A stretch of DNA of 64,000 nucleotides from Natrinema altunense (GCF_000731985.1 NZ_JNCS01000006.1:1-64000); one strand, 5' to 3'. Counted from the stretch's first letter, positions 16,887 through 26,368 are shown. Notes: generated by a model from the letters alone, not told the origin. Made by a program: numbers and translations.

Positions 16887-18776
16887 ATGGACGATGTCGA
16901 CACGGAGCGCGGTGGCCCCGTCGACGACGCCGCAGCGGCGGCCCGCGCCCTCGAGCACGTGGTCGATCCGGTCGTCGCAGTTACCGAGGGAACGATCACG
17001 TACGCGAACGAGGCCGCTCGCGACGCGTTCGAACTCGGCGACGCCGACCGCGAAGCGGCGACCGCGCTCGGGACGCGCTGGACCCACCTCGCAACGGCGA
17101 TCAACGAGACGACCGTCGGTACCGCCCGGCACGTCGACCTGGCGGACCACCGGGAGAGCGTCCGTATTCACCGCGGCACGAGCGGCGCGACGCTTACGTT
17201 CGAGCGCGAGGGGACGGGTACCGACGCCACTGCCGAGAGCACGGCTGACTCCCGCTCGGGCGCGAGCGATCGCCTGGTGAAAGACCGCGCGCTCGAGGAG
17301 GCCCCCGTCGGGATCACCATCTCCGATCCGGACCGCGAGGACAACCCGCTGGTGTACGTCAACGAGGCCTACGAGGAGATGACCGGTTACGAATTCGACG
17401 AGGTCGTCGGCCGGAACTGTCGGTTCCTCCAGGGCGAGGACTCCGACGAGGCGGCGATCGCCGAAATGGCGGCGGCCATCGACGAGGACCGGCCCGTCAC
17501 CGTCGAACTCAAGAACTACCGCAAGGACGGCACCGAGTTCTGGAACGAGGTCACGATCGCCCCCGTTCGGGACGAGGACGGCCGCGTGACCAACTACGTC
17601 GGCTTCCAGAACGACATCACCGCGCGCAAGGAGGCCGAACTCGCGCTCGAGCGACAGACCGAGGAACTCCAGTACATTCTCGATCGCGTCCAGGGGCTCA
17701 TTCAGGACGTCACCGCCGTCGTCGCGGGCTCGACCGACCGGTCGGAACTCGAGCGCGAGGTCTGTGCGCGGATCGCCGCGGAGGACGCCTACGACGGGGT
17801 CTGGATCGGCGAGCGCAACCCCGCGACCGGGACGGTCGAAGTCCGCTCGAGCGTCGGCGACGGACCCGACGGCGGGACCGTCGCGACCGATACCGGCCAC
17901 CCCGCCGCCGAGGCGCTCGCGACGACCGAGCCGGCCGTCGATACCGTCGACGGACTGACGCGTGCCGCGTTTCCGCTGTCGTACAACGGGATCGAGTACG
18001 GCGTGGTGACGATACGGACGGAACGACCGATCGACGACCGCGAAACAGTGATCCTCTCCGCGCTCGCCCGCGCGGTCGCCAGCGGCGTCAACGCCCGCGA
18101 GACGAGCCGCGTGCTCGCGACCGACGCCGTCGTCGCCGTCGAACTCGAGGTGACCGATCGCGCCCTCGCGCCGGTCGCCCTCTCGGCGGCGGACTGTCGT
18201 CTCGAGTACAGCCGGTCGGTTCACCGAACGGACGACGAGACGGCATCGTTGTTTACCGTTACCGGCGCGAGCGCCGACGAGATCACCGCCGCCGCCGACG
18301 ACCTGGCCGACGCCGACTGTCGCATCGTCGTCGAGCGCGACGAGGAGTGTCTCGTGGAGTTGACCGGCGGGGAGGACCTCGTCGGCTGGCTCTCCGAGCG
18401 CGGCGTCCGCACGAAGGCCATCGAAGCCGAGGCCGGCCGCGCACGCGTCACGCTCGAGATTCCGCGCTCGGCGAACGTCCGTTCGGTCGTCGAGGCCGTC
18501 GAGGACCGCTACGACGGCACCGACGTCCGCTCGTTCCAGCAGCGCGAGCCCGACGGCGAGACCCGCCAGGAGTTCGCCGCCCGTCTCGAGGAGGCGCTGA
18601 CCGATCGTCAGTTCGGCGCGCTGCAGCGGGCGTATCTCGGCGGCTACTTCGAGTGGCCGCGGCCGACGACCGGCGAGGAACTGGCCCAGTCGATGGGCGT
18701 CTCCCGCCCGACCTTCCACGAACACCTGCGGACGGCCGAGGCGAAACTGTGTCGAGCCTTCTTCGGGGATGCGTAG
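16887..18776 (+). CDS. Bat-type regulator with LOV-like PAS, GAF and HTH-10 domains
   Basis: A 629-residue soluble sensor-regulator related to the bacterio-opsin activator Bat. Order: a degenerate PAS region (residues 20-110), a PAS domain with the LOV signature GRNCRFLQG (Cys178 is the flavin-adduct cysteine in true LOV domains), a GAF domain (about 265-395), a Bat central domain (about 410-560) and an HTH-10 DNA-binding domain (LTDRQFGALQRAYLGGYFEW, then FHEHLRTAE, 570-629). Such proteins couple light or redox/oxygen sensing to transcription. The targets are unknown; no bop gene is in the window. Flavin binding is inferred from the motif only. Confidence 0.85.
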   Translation: MDDVDTERGGPVDDAAAAARALEHVVDPVVAVTEGTITYANEAARDAFELGDADREAATALGTRWTHLATAINETTVGTARHVDLADHRESVRIHRGTSGATLTFEREGTGTDATAESTADSRSGASDRLVKDRALEEAPVGITISDPDREDNPLVYVNEAYEEMTGYEFDEVVGRNCRFLQGEDSDEAAIAEMAAAIDEDRPVTVELKNYRKDGTEFWNEVTIAPVRDEDGRVTNYVGFQNDITARKEAELALERQTEELQYILDRVQGLIQDVTAVVAGSTDRSELEREVCARIAAEDAYDGVWIGERNPATGTVEVRSSVGDGPDGGTVATDTGHPAAEALATTEPAVDTVDGLTRAAFPLSYNGIEYGVVTIRTERPIDDRETVILSALARAVASGVNARETSRVLATDAVVAVELEVTDRALAPVALSAADCRLEYSRSVHRTDDETASLFTVTGASADEITAAADDLADADCRIVVERDEECLVELTGGEDLVGWLSERGVRTKAIEAEAGRARVTLEIPRSANVRSVVEAVEDRYDGTDVRSFQQREPDGETRQEFAARLEEALTDRQFGALQRAYLGGYFEWPRPTTGEELAQSMGVSRPTFHEHLRTAEAKLCRAFFGDA

Positions 18777-18854
18777 CTGCCCGCAGTGACCGTCACGGCT
18801 CGAGACCTGTAGCCGCGCCGTCGCACCGAGAACGCCCACGGACGGTCGCCGAGG

Positions 18855-18862
18855 TTTATATA
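18855..18862 (+). promoter_or_regulatory. TATA box for a leaderless membrane micro-protein gene
   Basis: TTTATATA lies 23-30 bases before ATG 18885. This spacing predicts that transcription starts at or very near the start codon. Confidence 0.65.
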
Positions 18863-18884
18863 GCTCGTCGTGGGAGACGGTGCT

Positions 18885-19073
18885 ATGTTCGCGTTCGCAA
18901 CTCCGCTGCAGATGGGCGGCGGTGGGTTCCTGTACTGGGCGATCATCTTCTTCGTCCTCGCGATCGTCGCCGCCGCCGTCGGTGCCCGCGGCGTTGCCGG
19001 GATCTCGATGGAGATCGCACGGATCTTCGTGCTGATCTTTATCATCCTCGCGGTGGTCGCGCTGTTGTTGTAA
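18885..19073 (+). CDS. DUF1328-type small membrane protein
   Basis: A 62-residue protein with two hydrophobic helices separated by GARGVAGISMEIARI. This matches the DUF1328/YtjA small membrane protein family. The start MFAFATP is fixed by the TATA box just upstream (leaderless). The function is unknown; bacterial relatives are often stress-related, which is only suggestive here. Confidence 0.78.
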   Translation: MFAFATPLQMGGGGFLYWAIIFFVLAIVAAAVGARGVAGISMEIARIFVLIFIILAVVALLL

Positions 19074-19331
19074 TCGCCCTGGCGCCGAGCGCAACCGGAA
19101 CCTCGCCGGCGGACCACTCGCCCGCCCGTCGGTCGGCTCGTACGGGCGGCCATCGCCGGTTACGGTTCCGCAGTCCTTGCCGGCGCGGCCGATCGTCCGT
19201 CTCGAGCCGTCGTCGATTCCGTCGCGCGATAAGAACCGCGACACCGCTGCCGACTACGTAACCGGTTTCGATTACAGAGTGCTGAGAACGACTAACACGA
19301 TGGCGGCCGTATACAAGAACGAACGGTTACT

Positions 19332-21257
19332 ATGACAGAACTCGGCGGATTTCAGGACAGGGTCGCCCGCATCGATCTCTCGGACGGGGAGATCGCGTAC
19401 GAGTCGATCGACGACGAGGACGCAGCGAAGTACATCGGTGCGCGGGGGCTCGGGGTAAAGTACGTCTTCGACCAGGGACCGGCGGTCGATCCGCTCGGCC
19501 CCGACAACCTGTTGGCCTTTATGAACGGACCGCTGTCGGGCACGCAGGTCACGATGAGCGGTCGGATCGCCGTCTGCACGAAGTCGCCGCTGACCGGGAC
19601 CGTCACCGACAGTCACCACGGCGGCTGGTCGGGGGCGCGGCTCAAGTGGGCCGGCTTCGACGGGCTATGCTTCGAGGGCGAGGCCGACGAGCCGGTCTAC
19701 GCCTACGTCGAGGACGGGACCGTCGAACTGCGGGACGCCTCCCACCTCTGGGGTGTGGGGGTCCACGAGACGCGGGACCGACTCGAGGAGGAACTCGAGG
19801 GGTCGTACGGCAAGAACCTCTCGCTGATGGCGATCGGACCCGCCGGCGAGAACGGCGTCAAGTACGCCTGCATCATGAACGAGGACGACCGGGCCTCGGG
19901 ACGGGGCGGCACCGGCTGCGTGATGGGGTCGAAGAACCTCAAAGCGGTCGTCGTCAAATCGACCACGAAGATGCCCAAGCCGGCCGATCCGGAGACGTTC
20001 AAGGAGGGCCACCAGCAGGCGATGCAGGCCATCCAGGAGTCGGAGGTCACCGCGCCCAACGAGGGCGGCCTCTCGATGTACGGGACGAACGTCCTGATGA
20101 ACATCGGCGAGGAGATGGACGGCCTCCCGACGAAGAACGGCCAGTATACCTCGACCGAAAGCATGCGCGACGCGGAGGGCGTCGACATCGACGCCGAACG
20201 CGTCTCCGGCGAGAACGTCCGCGAAAACATCCTCGTCGACGAGCCGACCTGTCACTCCTGTCCGGTCGCCTGCAAGAAGGAAGTCGAGGTGACCGCGATG
20301 CACAAAGGCGAGGAGATGAACGTCCGGACCGAGTCCTACGAGTACGAGTCGGCGTACGCGCTCGGCCCGAACTCCGGTCACACCGACCGCGACAAGATCG
20401 CGCTCATGCTCGAGCGCTGTAACGACATGGGCGTCGACACCATCGATGCGGGGAACATGATGGCGATGGCCATGGAAATGACCGACGAGGGGAAACTCGA
20501 GGGCGTCGGCGAGTTGGAGTGGGGCGACACCGAGACCATGATCGACATGATCGAGCGGATCGCCCGCCGCGAGGACGAGTTCGCGGACCTGTTGGCCGAG
20601 GGTCCCCGCCGGGTCGCCGACCGCAAGGACGCCCACGAGAACTCGCTGGCGGTCAAGGGCCAGACCATCGCCGCCTACGACCCGCGCTGTATGAAGGGGA
20701 TGGGCATCGGTTACGCCACCTCGAACCGCGGGGCCTGCCACCTGCGGGGCTACACGCCCGCCGCCGAAATCCTCGGCGTCCCCGAGAAGGTCGATCCCTA
20801 CGAGTACGAGGGGAAAGGCGAACTCACCGCCCAGTTCCAGGACCTCCACGCCATCAGCGACTCGTTCGACATCTGCAAGTTCAACGCCTTCGCCGAAGGC
20901 ATCGAGGAGTACGTCCTGCAGTACAACGGTATGACCGGCCGCGACGTCACCGAGGACGAACTGCTCGAGGCCGGCGAGCGGATCTACAACTTAGAACGGT
21001 ACTACAACAACCTGAACGGCTTCGACGGGAGCGACGACTCGCTGCCAGCGCGCTTCCTCGAGGACGGTATCCGCGGCCAGGGTGCCAGCGAGGGCGAGTA
21101 CTGCGAACTCGACGAGATGAAAGACGAGTACTACGACCACCGCGGCTGGGTCGACGGCGTCGTTCCTGACGAGAAACTCGACGAACTCGGGATCGACCTC
21201 GGGCCGGGAACGGGCGTCAGCAGCGAGGGTGGTGCGGCCGCACCGAGCGACGACTGA
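19332..21257 (+). CDS. Tungsten aldehyde ferredoxin oxidoreductase
   Basis: This enzyme oxidises aldehydes to acids with a tungstopterin and a 4Fe-4S cluster, passing electrons to ferredoxin. The 641-residue protein carries the AOR N-terminal domain (YIGARGLGVKYVFDQG, FMNGPLSG, TDSHHGGWSGARLKWAG) and the cluster cysteines C307, C310 and C314 (CHSCPVAC) plus C515 (DICKFNAF), with spacing as in known AORs. The acidic C-terminal tail is a halophilic feature. The aldehyde substrate cannot be read from sequence. It stands alone, with no adjacent molybdopterin gene. Confidence 0.94.
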   Translation: MTELGGFQDRVARIDLSDGEIAYESIDDEDAAKYIGARGLGVKYVFDQGPAVDPLGPDNLLAFMNGPLSGTQVTMSGRIAVCTKSPLTGTVTDSHHGGWSGARLKWAGFDGLCFEGEADEPVYAYVEDGTVELRDASHLWGVGVHETRDRLEEELEGSYGKNLSLMAIGPAGENGVKYACIMNEDDRASGRGGTGCVMGSKNLKAVVVKSTTKMPKPADPETFKEGHQQAMQAIQESEVTAPNEGGLSMYGTNVLMNIGEEMDGLPTKNGQYTSTESMRDAEGVDIDAERVSGENVRENILVDEPTCHSCPVACKKEVEVTAMHKGEEMNVRTESYEYESAYALGPNSGHTDRDKIALMLERCNDMGVDTIDAGNMMAMAMEMTDEGKLEGVGELEWGDTETMIDMIERIARREDEFADLLAEGPRRVADRKDAHENSLAVKGQTIAAYDPRCMKGMGIGYATSNRGACHLRGYTPAAEILGVPEKVDPYEYEGKGELTAQFQDLHAISDSFDICKFNAFAEGIEEYVLQYNGMTGRDVTEDELLEAGERIYNLERYYNNLNGFDGSDDSLPARFLEDGIRGQGASEGEYCELDEMKDEYYDHRGWVDGVVPDEKLDELGIDLGPGTGVSSEGGAAAPSDD

Positions 21258-21503
21258 CTCGGGCCGGCGGCGTTCGGATTTCGGCGTCCGTCTCGATTGA
21301 CGGATCACGGACTGATGACTGTCGATCGTACCGTTCGAAGCGACCGTTCGGGACGGGACTATCGGTCTAATATCCAATACATATCTGGGATCAGTTATTT
21401 CTATTAACCACACATACCTCATTGCATATGGTGGTTAGCGGATTGATAGTTGGTGAATGGGTGGTTCCGATACATTATTATAATCCGATTCATATCTGCT
21501 TGT

Positions 21504-22100
21504 ATGAGTCTGCTGAAAGAATGGAAGGGAGTGAACGGCTACATGATCAAGGACCCGGGAACGTTCTTCTCGGCGTACAACGAAACCCACGGAATCGCCT
21601 ACCCGATCGCGTTCATGCTGCTCTCGTATCTCGCCGTCATGCTTCCGTTTGGGGTGCTCGTTGCGGTATTGAACATCGCGTCACCGACCGAGGCGGCGAT
21701 CGGCCTGGTGCTCTTTCTCGGACTCGGCATCGTGTACTGGATTCAGGGGCTCATCGAGGCGTTGCTCGCCCACGGGTGTGCGTACCTCTTCGGTGCACGT
21801 GGCGTCTCGAAAACGCTCGAAGCGTACGCGTTCCCGACCGTCGTTCGGTACTGTTTGTGGTGGGTTCCCCTGGTGAACCTCGCGCTCGGACTATACGGCC
21901 TCTACCTACAGATCAAAGCCCTGTCGGCGTTTCATGACATTTCGACCGGGAAGGCTGCGATCGCCGCGCTCTTCCTTCCGGTAATATTCATGGTTCTTGT
22001 TACCGTCGTTATCGCAGCTATCATCGCCGCGTTCGTCCTCGATTTGGGCACACAGCCCGGCCCACGGCCGGCTATGTCCCTGCTCGGGATCGTCGTGTAG
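21504..22100 (+). CDS. Yip1-domain membrane protein
   Basis: A 198-residue protein with five hydrophobic segments. It begins MSLLKEWKGVNGYMIKDPGTFF, a cytosolic segment common in archaeal Yip1-like proteins, and has the characteristic GAR...KTLEAYAFPTVVRYCLWWVP region. I chose ATG 21504 because upstream codons fall in an AT-rich promoter-like tract (21360-21500). The function is unknown. Confidence 0.75.
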   Translation: MSLLKEWKGVNGYMIKDPGTFFSAYNETHGIAYPIAFMLLSYLAVMLPFGVLVAVLNIASPTEAAIGLVLFLGLGIVYWIQGLIEALLAHGCAYLFGARGVSKTLEAYAFPTVVRYCLWWVPLVNLALGLYGLYLQIKALSAFHDISTGKAAIAALFLPVIFMVLVTVVIAAIIAAFVLDLGTQPGPRPAMSLLGIVV

Positions 22101-22247
22101 ACCCGTCGGTTGTCGCTCGAGTCTCGCCGAACGCGGCTGCTGACACGGAAACGGCGCTCGAATAGCGTCGATCGGTCTTCCCCGCTCTATCAGCGACGCT
22201 CGGACCGGACCAGTGCTGGCGACGGGAGTTCGCGGCGAGACGAAGAA

Positions 22248-22634
22248 TCAGTCGTCGGCAACGGCGTAGGTCGATCCGATGTCGGCCTCGGCGTCGGGCT
22301 TGGTCAGTTCGATCGCGACGCTGCCGTCGTCGATCGAGACGAGCACGTCGTCGAAACTCTTGGAATACTCGGTCGCGTGCTTGCCGGAGGTGTTGATCCG
22401 CACCTTCTCGTCGACCAGATCGGCCTCGGTCAACATCTCGACTTTTCGGTATGCGGTCGACATCGGAATGTCACACTCCTCGGAAACCTCCGTCGCCGTC
22501 AGGGGCTTCTCGGTCGTCGCCTCAAGGATGGCTCGACAGGCGTCGTCGTCCAGTGCGGCGAGGACCGCCTTCGGATCGGTCGATTCGTCGGTTTGCCATC
22601 CGTGTTTCCGAGCGTCGGGGTTCGTAGCGGACAT
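22248..22634 (-). CDS. Winged-helix transcriptional regulator
   Basis: A 128-residue ArsR/TrmB-like winged-helix protein: DPKAVLAALDDDACRAILEA, TATEVSEECDIPMSTAYRKV (recognition helix), LTEADLVDEKVRI. The C-terminal half (DDVLVSIDDGSVAIELT) is a small sheet domain. It is divergent from the Bat-like HTH gene at 22880 across a 245-bp promoter region, an arrangement suggesting mutual control. Confidence 0.8.
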   Translation of the reverse strand: MSATNPDARKHGWQTDESTDPKAVLAALDDDACRAILEATTEKPLTATEVSEECDIPMSTAYRKVEMLTEADLVDEKVRINTSGKHATEYSKSFDDVLVSIDDGSVAIELTKPDAEADIGSTYAVADD

Positions 22635-22879
22635 CTGTTGTACCTCCTAGTATCGACCCAACCCCCTCGTAATGACTCCCAATAAATACAGGGCACTTTA
22701 TATAGGGTCGCGTGTTTTGGATCGCCGGCCCCGCGTGTTTCTTCGACGGAAGAGCGACCCCGACGGCTGGTCACGGCACCCGCGGCATGGCTCTCCGCTC
22801 GCGTACCGGTCGTCGTGATCGACCCGCTCGCAGGTCTCGGGCACAGGGTTTAGGGGGCCGGCCTTCCCAGCAGTGAGTA

Positions 22880-23539
22880 ATGGGTTCGGGGATTCGTGCG
22901 GAAGTGAAGATCGACGACCCGTCCGACTGCGTCGTCGCACAGGCCTCGGCCGAGACGAGCGGACGGGTCAACTCCGTCTCGCGGAGCATCAACCCGTCCG
23001 CGCCCGACCGCGTGACCGAGGAGTTCATGCTCGAGGCCGACAGCTATCCCGACGAGTTCGACGTCGACGCGGCGCTGTCACCGATCTTCTCCTACGGCTC
23101 GAGCGCGGTCTACCGATACGAGCGCGACCTCGACCGCGGCTGCCCCTGCGAGTGTATCGAGACACACGACTGCCCGGTAGTCGACATCCGTACGCAGGGA
23201 GCGGCGCTGTACCTGACCTTCCACGCGCCGGATATGCACGCGCTCCAGGCCATCATCGGCGACCTGCGCGAGCGCTACGCGACCCTCGACGTCCAGCGAC
23301 TGCTCCAGTCCCAGCAGGACCACGACGACCGAAACCTCGTCTTCGTCGACCGGAGCACGCTGACCGATCGCCAGACCGAAGTCCTCGAGACGGCCCACCG
23401 AATGGGCTACTTCGAGCACCCCAAGCGAGCCAACGCCGGCGAAGTCGCCGCCGAACTCGGAATCACCGGGACGACGTTCACCGAACACCTCGCGGCGGCC
23501 CAGACGAAGCTACTCGACGCGATTCTCGATCACGAATAG
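22880..23539 (+). CDS. HTH-10 (Bat-like) transcriptional regulator, short form
   Basis: A 219-residue protein with a central Bat-like domain containing a Cys-rich stretch (RGCPCECIETHDCPVVD, about residues 89-105). It ends in an HTH-10 domain (LTDRQTEVLETAHRMGYFEH, then TFTEHLAAAQTKLL). It lacks the PAS, GAF or receiver modules of the other two Bat-type proteins in this window. The Cys cluster could bind metal or sense redox state. Neighbours are a divergent winged-helix regulator and a downstream zinc-ribbon micro-protein. Confidence 0.85.
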   Translation: MGSGIRAEVKIDDPSDCVVAQASAETSGRVNSVSRSINPSAPDRVTEEFMLEADSYPDEFDVDAALSPIFSYGSSAVYRYERDLDRGCPCECIETHDCPVVDIRTQGAALYLTFHAPDMHALQAIIGDLRERYATLDVQRLLQSQQDHDDRNLVFVDRSTLTDRQTEVLETAHRMGYFEHPKRANAGEVAAELGITGTTFTEHLAAAQTKLLDAILDHE

Positions 23540-23694
23540 CGGCGAGCCACCGGGCTCGGACTCGGGACGGGGTGACTCGAGCCCTATGAACGTAACGGGA
23601 CCTATCGGGAACCGGAATCGAACCGCAACCCTATATATACTGGACACACAGCTATACGGTATACAGTCGAAGTTTCACGCGGCTCACCCCTGAC

Positions 23695-23844
23695 ATGAGT
23701 AGATACGAGTTCACGTGCCCGGAGTGCGGGCAGGAAATCGAGGTCAACGAATCGATGCGTGAGGCCACGCTATCACACGGCTGCCCGGTCTGTGGAGCGT
23801 CGGTCACGCCGTCGGCGTTCGTCGCGGAGCAGCAGACGAACTGA
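23695..23844 (+). CDS. DUF7560-like zinc-ribbon micro-protein
   Basis: A 49-residue protein with two CPxC knuckles (TCPECGQEIEVN and GCPVCGASV), a compact zinc ribbon of the type I recall as DUF7560. It follows the Bat-like regulator on the same strand. A TATA-like CTATATATAC lies at 23631-23640, so it may have its own promoter with a leader of about 30 bases. The function is unknown. Confidence 0.75.
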   Translation: MSRYEFTCPECGQEIEVNESMREATLSHGCPVCGASVTPSAFVAEQQTN

Positions 23845-23892
23845 TCCCGCTCCCATCGCGATCGATTCCGTTCGCGTCTCGGTCTCCGCGTC

Positions 23893-24345
23893 TCACTCCT
23901 CGCGGTCGATTTCCGTCCGCCGTCCGTTGAGCGTTGCCGGGGTGAGTCGGTAGAGTTCGATGTCCAGCGCGTCCTTTCCGTCGGCCCAGATCTCGAACAG
24001 CGGCCGCTTTGCATCACCGTACTGGGCGATCTCGTCGGGCGTCAGCGCCGACGGCTCGATGCTCTGGAGGGCTCCGGTCGCGATGACGCTCCGGTAGGCC
24101 GAGCCGGCTTCGTCGTACACGACGAGGCGCGCGTCGGGTTCGGACTCGAGGAACTGGCGCTTCTCGCTCTCCGGCGTCGATACCATCCGCATGTAGAACG
24201 CTCGATCGTCGTCGTCATAACCGTACGAGATCGGAATCGCATAGGGTTCGTCCGTGCGTGCGAGCGACAACACCCCCGTCTCGTGACGACTGAGGAAGTC
24301 GTCGATCTCCGCGTCGGTCATCTCGGTTTCCTGGTCGATAGCCAT
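23893..24345 (-). CDS. Pyridoxamine 5'-phosphate oxidase-fold protein
   Basis: A 150-residue split-barrel protein. It has FLSRHETGVLSLARTDEPYAIP, ISYGYDDDDRAFYMRM and a KRQFLESEPDARLVVYDE segment that fit haloarchaeal flavin-nucleotide-binding PPOX proteins. The start is ATG 24345 (MAIDQETEMTD), since residues before it are untypical. Cofactor and substrate are not known; nitroimidazole-resistance-like or heme-degrading relatives exist. Confidence 0.8.
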   Translation of the reverse strand: MAIDQETEMTDAEIDDFLSRHETGVLSLARTDEPYAIPISYGYDDDDRAFYMRMVSTPESEKRQFLESEPDARLVVYDEAGSAYRSVIATGALQSIEPSALTPDEIAQYGDAKRPLFEIWADGKDALDIELYRLTPATLNGRRTEIDREE

Positions 24346-24454
24346 CGTCTGGGTGGTTCCCCAAAGGTGAAACACGATCTTTATAGTTGTCATCGACCGC
24401 GAGGACCGCCGTTGCGGTGCCATCGCGCACCGCGTCGGGCCGTCGCCGTCTCGA

Positions 24455-24856
24455 TCACTCGCGTTCGGGTCCGTGTCGGTCGCCGCGTGCCTCGGTCCCG
24501 CTCGTCCCGATTACGACCGGGTCCCGGATCTCGAGGGCCGTCTCGAACTCGCCTTCCCGGCCCGTTCGTCGGCCGATCCGCAGCACCTGTTCCTCGTGTG
24601 CACGGCGAATCGCCGACAGGTCGCGGTCGCTTCCCCCGACTTCCGCGCCGATCTCCGTCCAGTGACCTCGGTCGACGAGGAACACTTCCCGGTCGGCGGT
24701 CGCGTGGAGGCGTTCGTGCTCCCGACGGTACCGGCCGCGTTTCGGCGCGAGCACCGCCTGTGTGCGCTCGATTAGATCGGGCAACCGGGTCGGCGGGACG
24801 CTCGCCTTGGCGGCCGTGAGCACGAGTATCTGTCCCTCGATCGGCTGGCCCGCCAT
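24455..24856 (-). CDS. Conserved hypothetical protein
   Basis: A 133-residue Arg/Glu-rich protein (MAGQPIEGQILVLTAAKAS) with no recognisable catalytic motif and no membrane segment. Its ATG directly follows the stop of the upstream gene at 24857, so the two are translationally linked. The C-terminal 30 residues are highly charged and may be disordered. Confidence 0.6.
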   Translation of the reverse strand: MAGQPIEGQILVLTAAKASVPPTRLPDLIERTQAVLAPKRGRYRREHERLHATADREVFLVDRGHWTEIGAEVGGSDRDLSAIRRAHEEQVLRIGRRTGREGEFETALEIRDPVVIGTSGTEARGDRHGPERE

Positions 24857-25117
24857 CTACCCACCCGCACGCATCGCCTTCTGCGCGAACCGCTCGACGA
24901 GCGACTCGAGGGTGTCCTCGTCGCCCTCGAAGACGATCGTCACCTCGGTCAGCGTCAGCGAGGGGCCGATGGCGACCGATTCGGAAGAGAACGTCGCCGT
25001 CCAGCCGTCGCCCGCGACGGTCTCCTCAGCGACACGTTCACCGCCCAGATTCGTGAGATAGCGAACGACGAGCCGTTCGGAGATGCCGCGAAAGGAGCGC
25101 TCGATACGGGTTCCCAT
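24857..25117 (-). CDS. Conserved small hypothetical protein
   Basis: An 86-residue protein with an alternating strand pattern (GWTATFSSESVAIGPSLTLT, EVTIVFEGDEDTLESLVERF) and the tail FAQKAMRAGG. It looks like a small alpha/beta sandwich conserved in haloarchaea. It forms a two-gene operon with the gene at 24455-24856. No function is assigned. Confidence 0.65.
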   Translation of the reverse strand: MGTRIERSFRGISERLVVRYLTNLGGERVAEETVAGDGWTATFSSESVAIGPSLTLTEVTIVFEGDEDTLESLVERFAQKAMRAGG

Positions 25118-25178
25118 ACCGGTCGTTGGGCACCCGAACGGATAAATTCGCGTTCATCGGTACCGCCACGCAGTGGCG

Positions 25179-25499
25179 CTACGCGATCGCCCGGAACAGG
25201 ACCACTGTCCCGACGCCGCTACACAACGACAGCAGGATACTCTCCGTCCGCCACATGACCAGCAAGACGACGCCCGCAGCGCCCCACTCCGCGGGGCCGC
25301 CGGCCGCCAGCTCCGGCCCGAGGATCGCGATCACGATCGCACCCGGCAACACGGACAGTCCCGCCTCGAGACGCTCGCTCACCTCGATTCGGCGCAGGAG
25401 CCAGAGCCCGCCGACTTTCGTCAGTGCCGTCACGAGCGCCATCGCGAGGACGACGCCGACGACCAGCGGATCGAGCGCGAGGGCACCCTCACCCATCAT
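25179..25499 (-). CDS. azlD: AzlD-type branched-chain amino acid exporter subunit
   Basis: A 106-residue, four-helix membrane protein of the AzlD family (ALVTALTKVGGLWLLRR, VLPGAIVIAILGPEL). AzlC and AzlD together export branched-chain amino acids. Its start overlaps the end of azlC by 11 bases, so translation is probably coupled. Confidence 0.85.
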   Translation of the reverse strand: MMGEGALALDPLVVGVVLAMALVTALTKVGGLWLLRRIEVSERLEAGLSVLPGAIVIAILGPELAAGGPAEWGAAGVVLLVMWRTESILLSLCSGVGTVVLFRAIA

Positions 25500-26331
25500 G
25501 GCGGATCACCTCGACGGCGGCGGCCGCGAAGCCGCCGAGCAGGATGTACCACTGGCCGGGGACCAGTGCTGCGGCGACGATGGCGGTTGCGAGCGCGACG
25601 AGCCACGGGACGAGCGTCGACCGCCCCTCCCAGAGTTCGGTGGCGAGCGCGACGAAGACCGCAGCGAGGACGAAGTCGATGCCGTAGCTGGCCGGATCGC
25701 CGATCACGCCGCCGGCGGCCGCCCCGATGATCGTCGACGTGACCCAGAAGACCCACATCGCGATGCCGGTACCCAACAGGAACGCGCCGCGGCCGCTGCC
25801 GGACTGGAGTTCGCGCATCGTCAACGCCCAGTTCTCGTCGGCCATCACCAGGAGGCTGCCGTAGCTCCGCAGCGGCGAGAGGCGGCCGAGCCAGGGACCC
25901 AGCGCCGCGCCCATCAGCGAGTAGCGCAGGTTGATCGCGAGCGTCGCGATGACGATCGCCGCGACCGGAATCGGCTCCGCCCAGAGTTCCACGGCGATAA
26001 TCTGGGCGGCACCGGCGAGTACCGTGGCGCTCATCAGCGCCGACTCGGCGACACTCAGCCCGGCCCGACGAGCGAGCATTCCGAAGGCGATCCCGTATCC
26101 GCCGACGCCGAGCGCGACCGGGAGACAGGTCAGAAAGCCGGCCCGAATCCCCGATCGGTCGAACGTGATCGTCCCGGCGCCGTCGCTCGTCGAGGCCTCA
26201 CCGACCGGCGCGTCGTCCGGGTGAGCGGCAGCGCCGCCGGAATCGTACTCCGCATCGTCCCCGTCGGTTTCCGTCACGTTCGTGTCGAGTTGAACGAGGC
26301 CTAAAGCGTTCTCGAAATCGACGCCGGACAC
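25489..26331 (-). CDS. azlC: AzlC-type branched-chain amino acid exporter
   Basis: A 280-residue membrane protein with the AzlC signature: LPVALGVGGYGIAFGMLARR, AGAAQIIAVEL, INLRYSLMGAAL and MADENWALTM. The first 55 residues are an acidic, hydrophilic extension absent from typical AzlC proteins; a later start near the first helix is possible. It is paired with azlD. Confidence 0.9.
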   Translation of the reverse strand: MSGVDFENALGLVQLDTNVTETDGDDAEYDSGGAAAHPDDAPVGEASTSDGAGTITFDRSGIRAGFLTCLPVALGVGGYGIAFGMLARRAGLSVAESALMSATVLAGAAQIIAVELWAEPIPVAAIVIATLAINLRYSLMGAALGPWLGRLSPLRSYGSLLVMADENWALTMRELQSGSGRGAFLLGTGIAMWVFWVTSTIIGAAAGGVIGDPASYGIDFVLAAVFVALATELWEGRSTLVPWLVALATAIVAAALVPGQWYILLGGFAAAAVEVIRHDG

Positions 26332-26368
26332 CGCAGTGAGACCGACTCCTAGCCCGATCGGCCGCCAG

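Noticed and set aside
16353-19244. Minus-strand frame of 963 codons
   Set aside because: It covers the Bat-type gene antisense and is Arg/Gly/Asp-rich in shadow fashion; the Bat-type protein on the plus strand is certain.
19665-20849. Minus-strand frame of 394 codons
   Set aside because: Antisense to the aldehyde ferredoxin oxidoreductase, whose cluster cysteines are in place.
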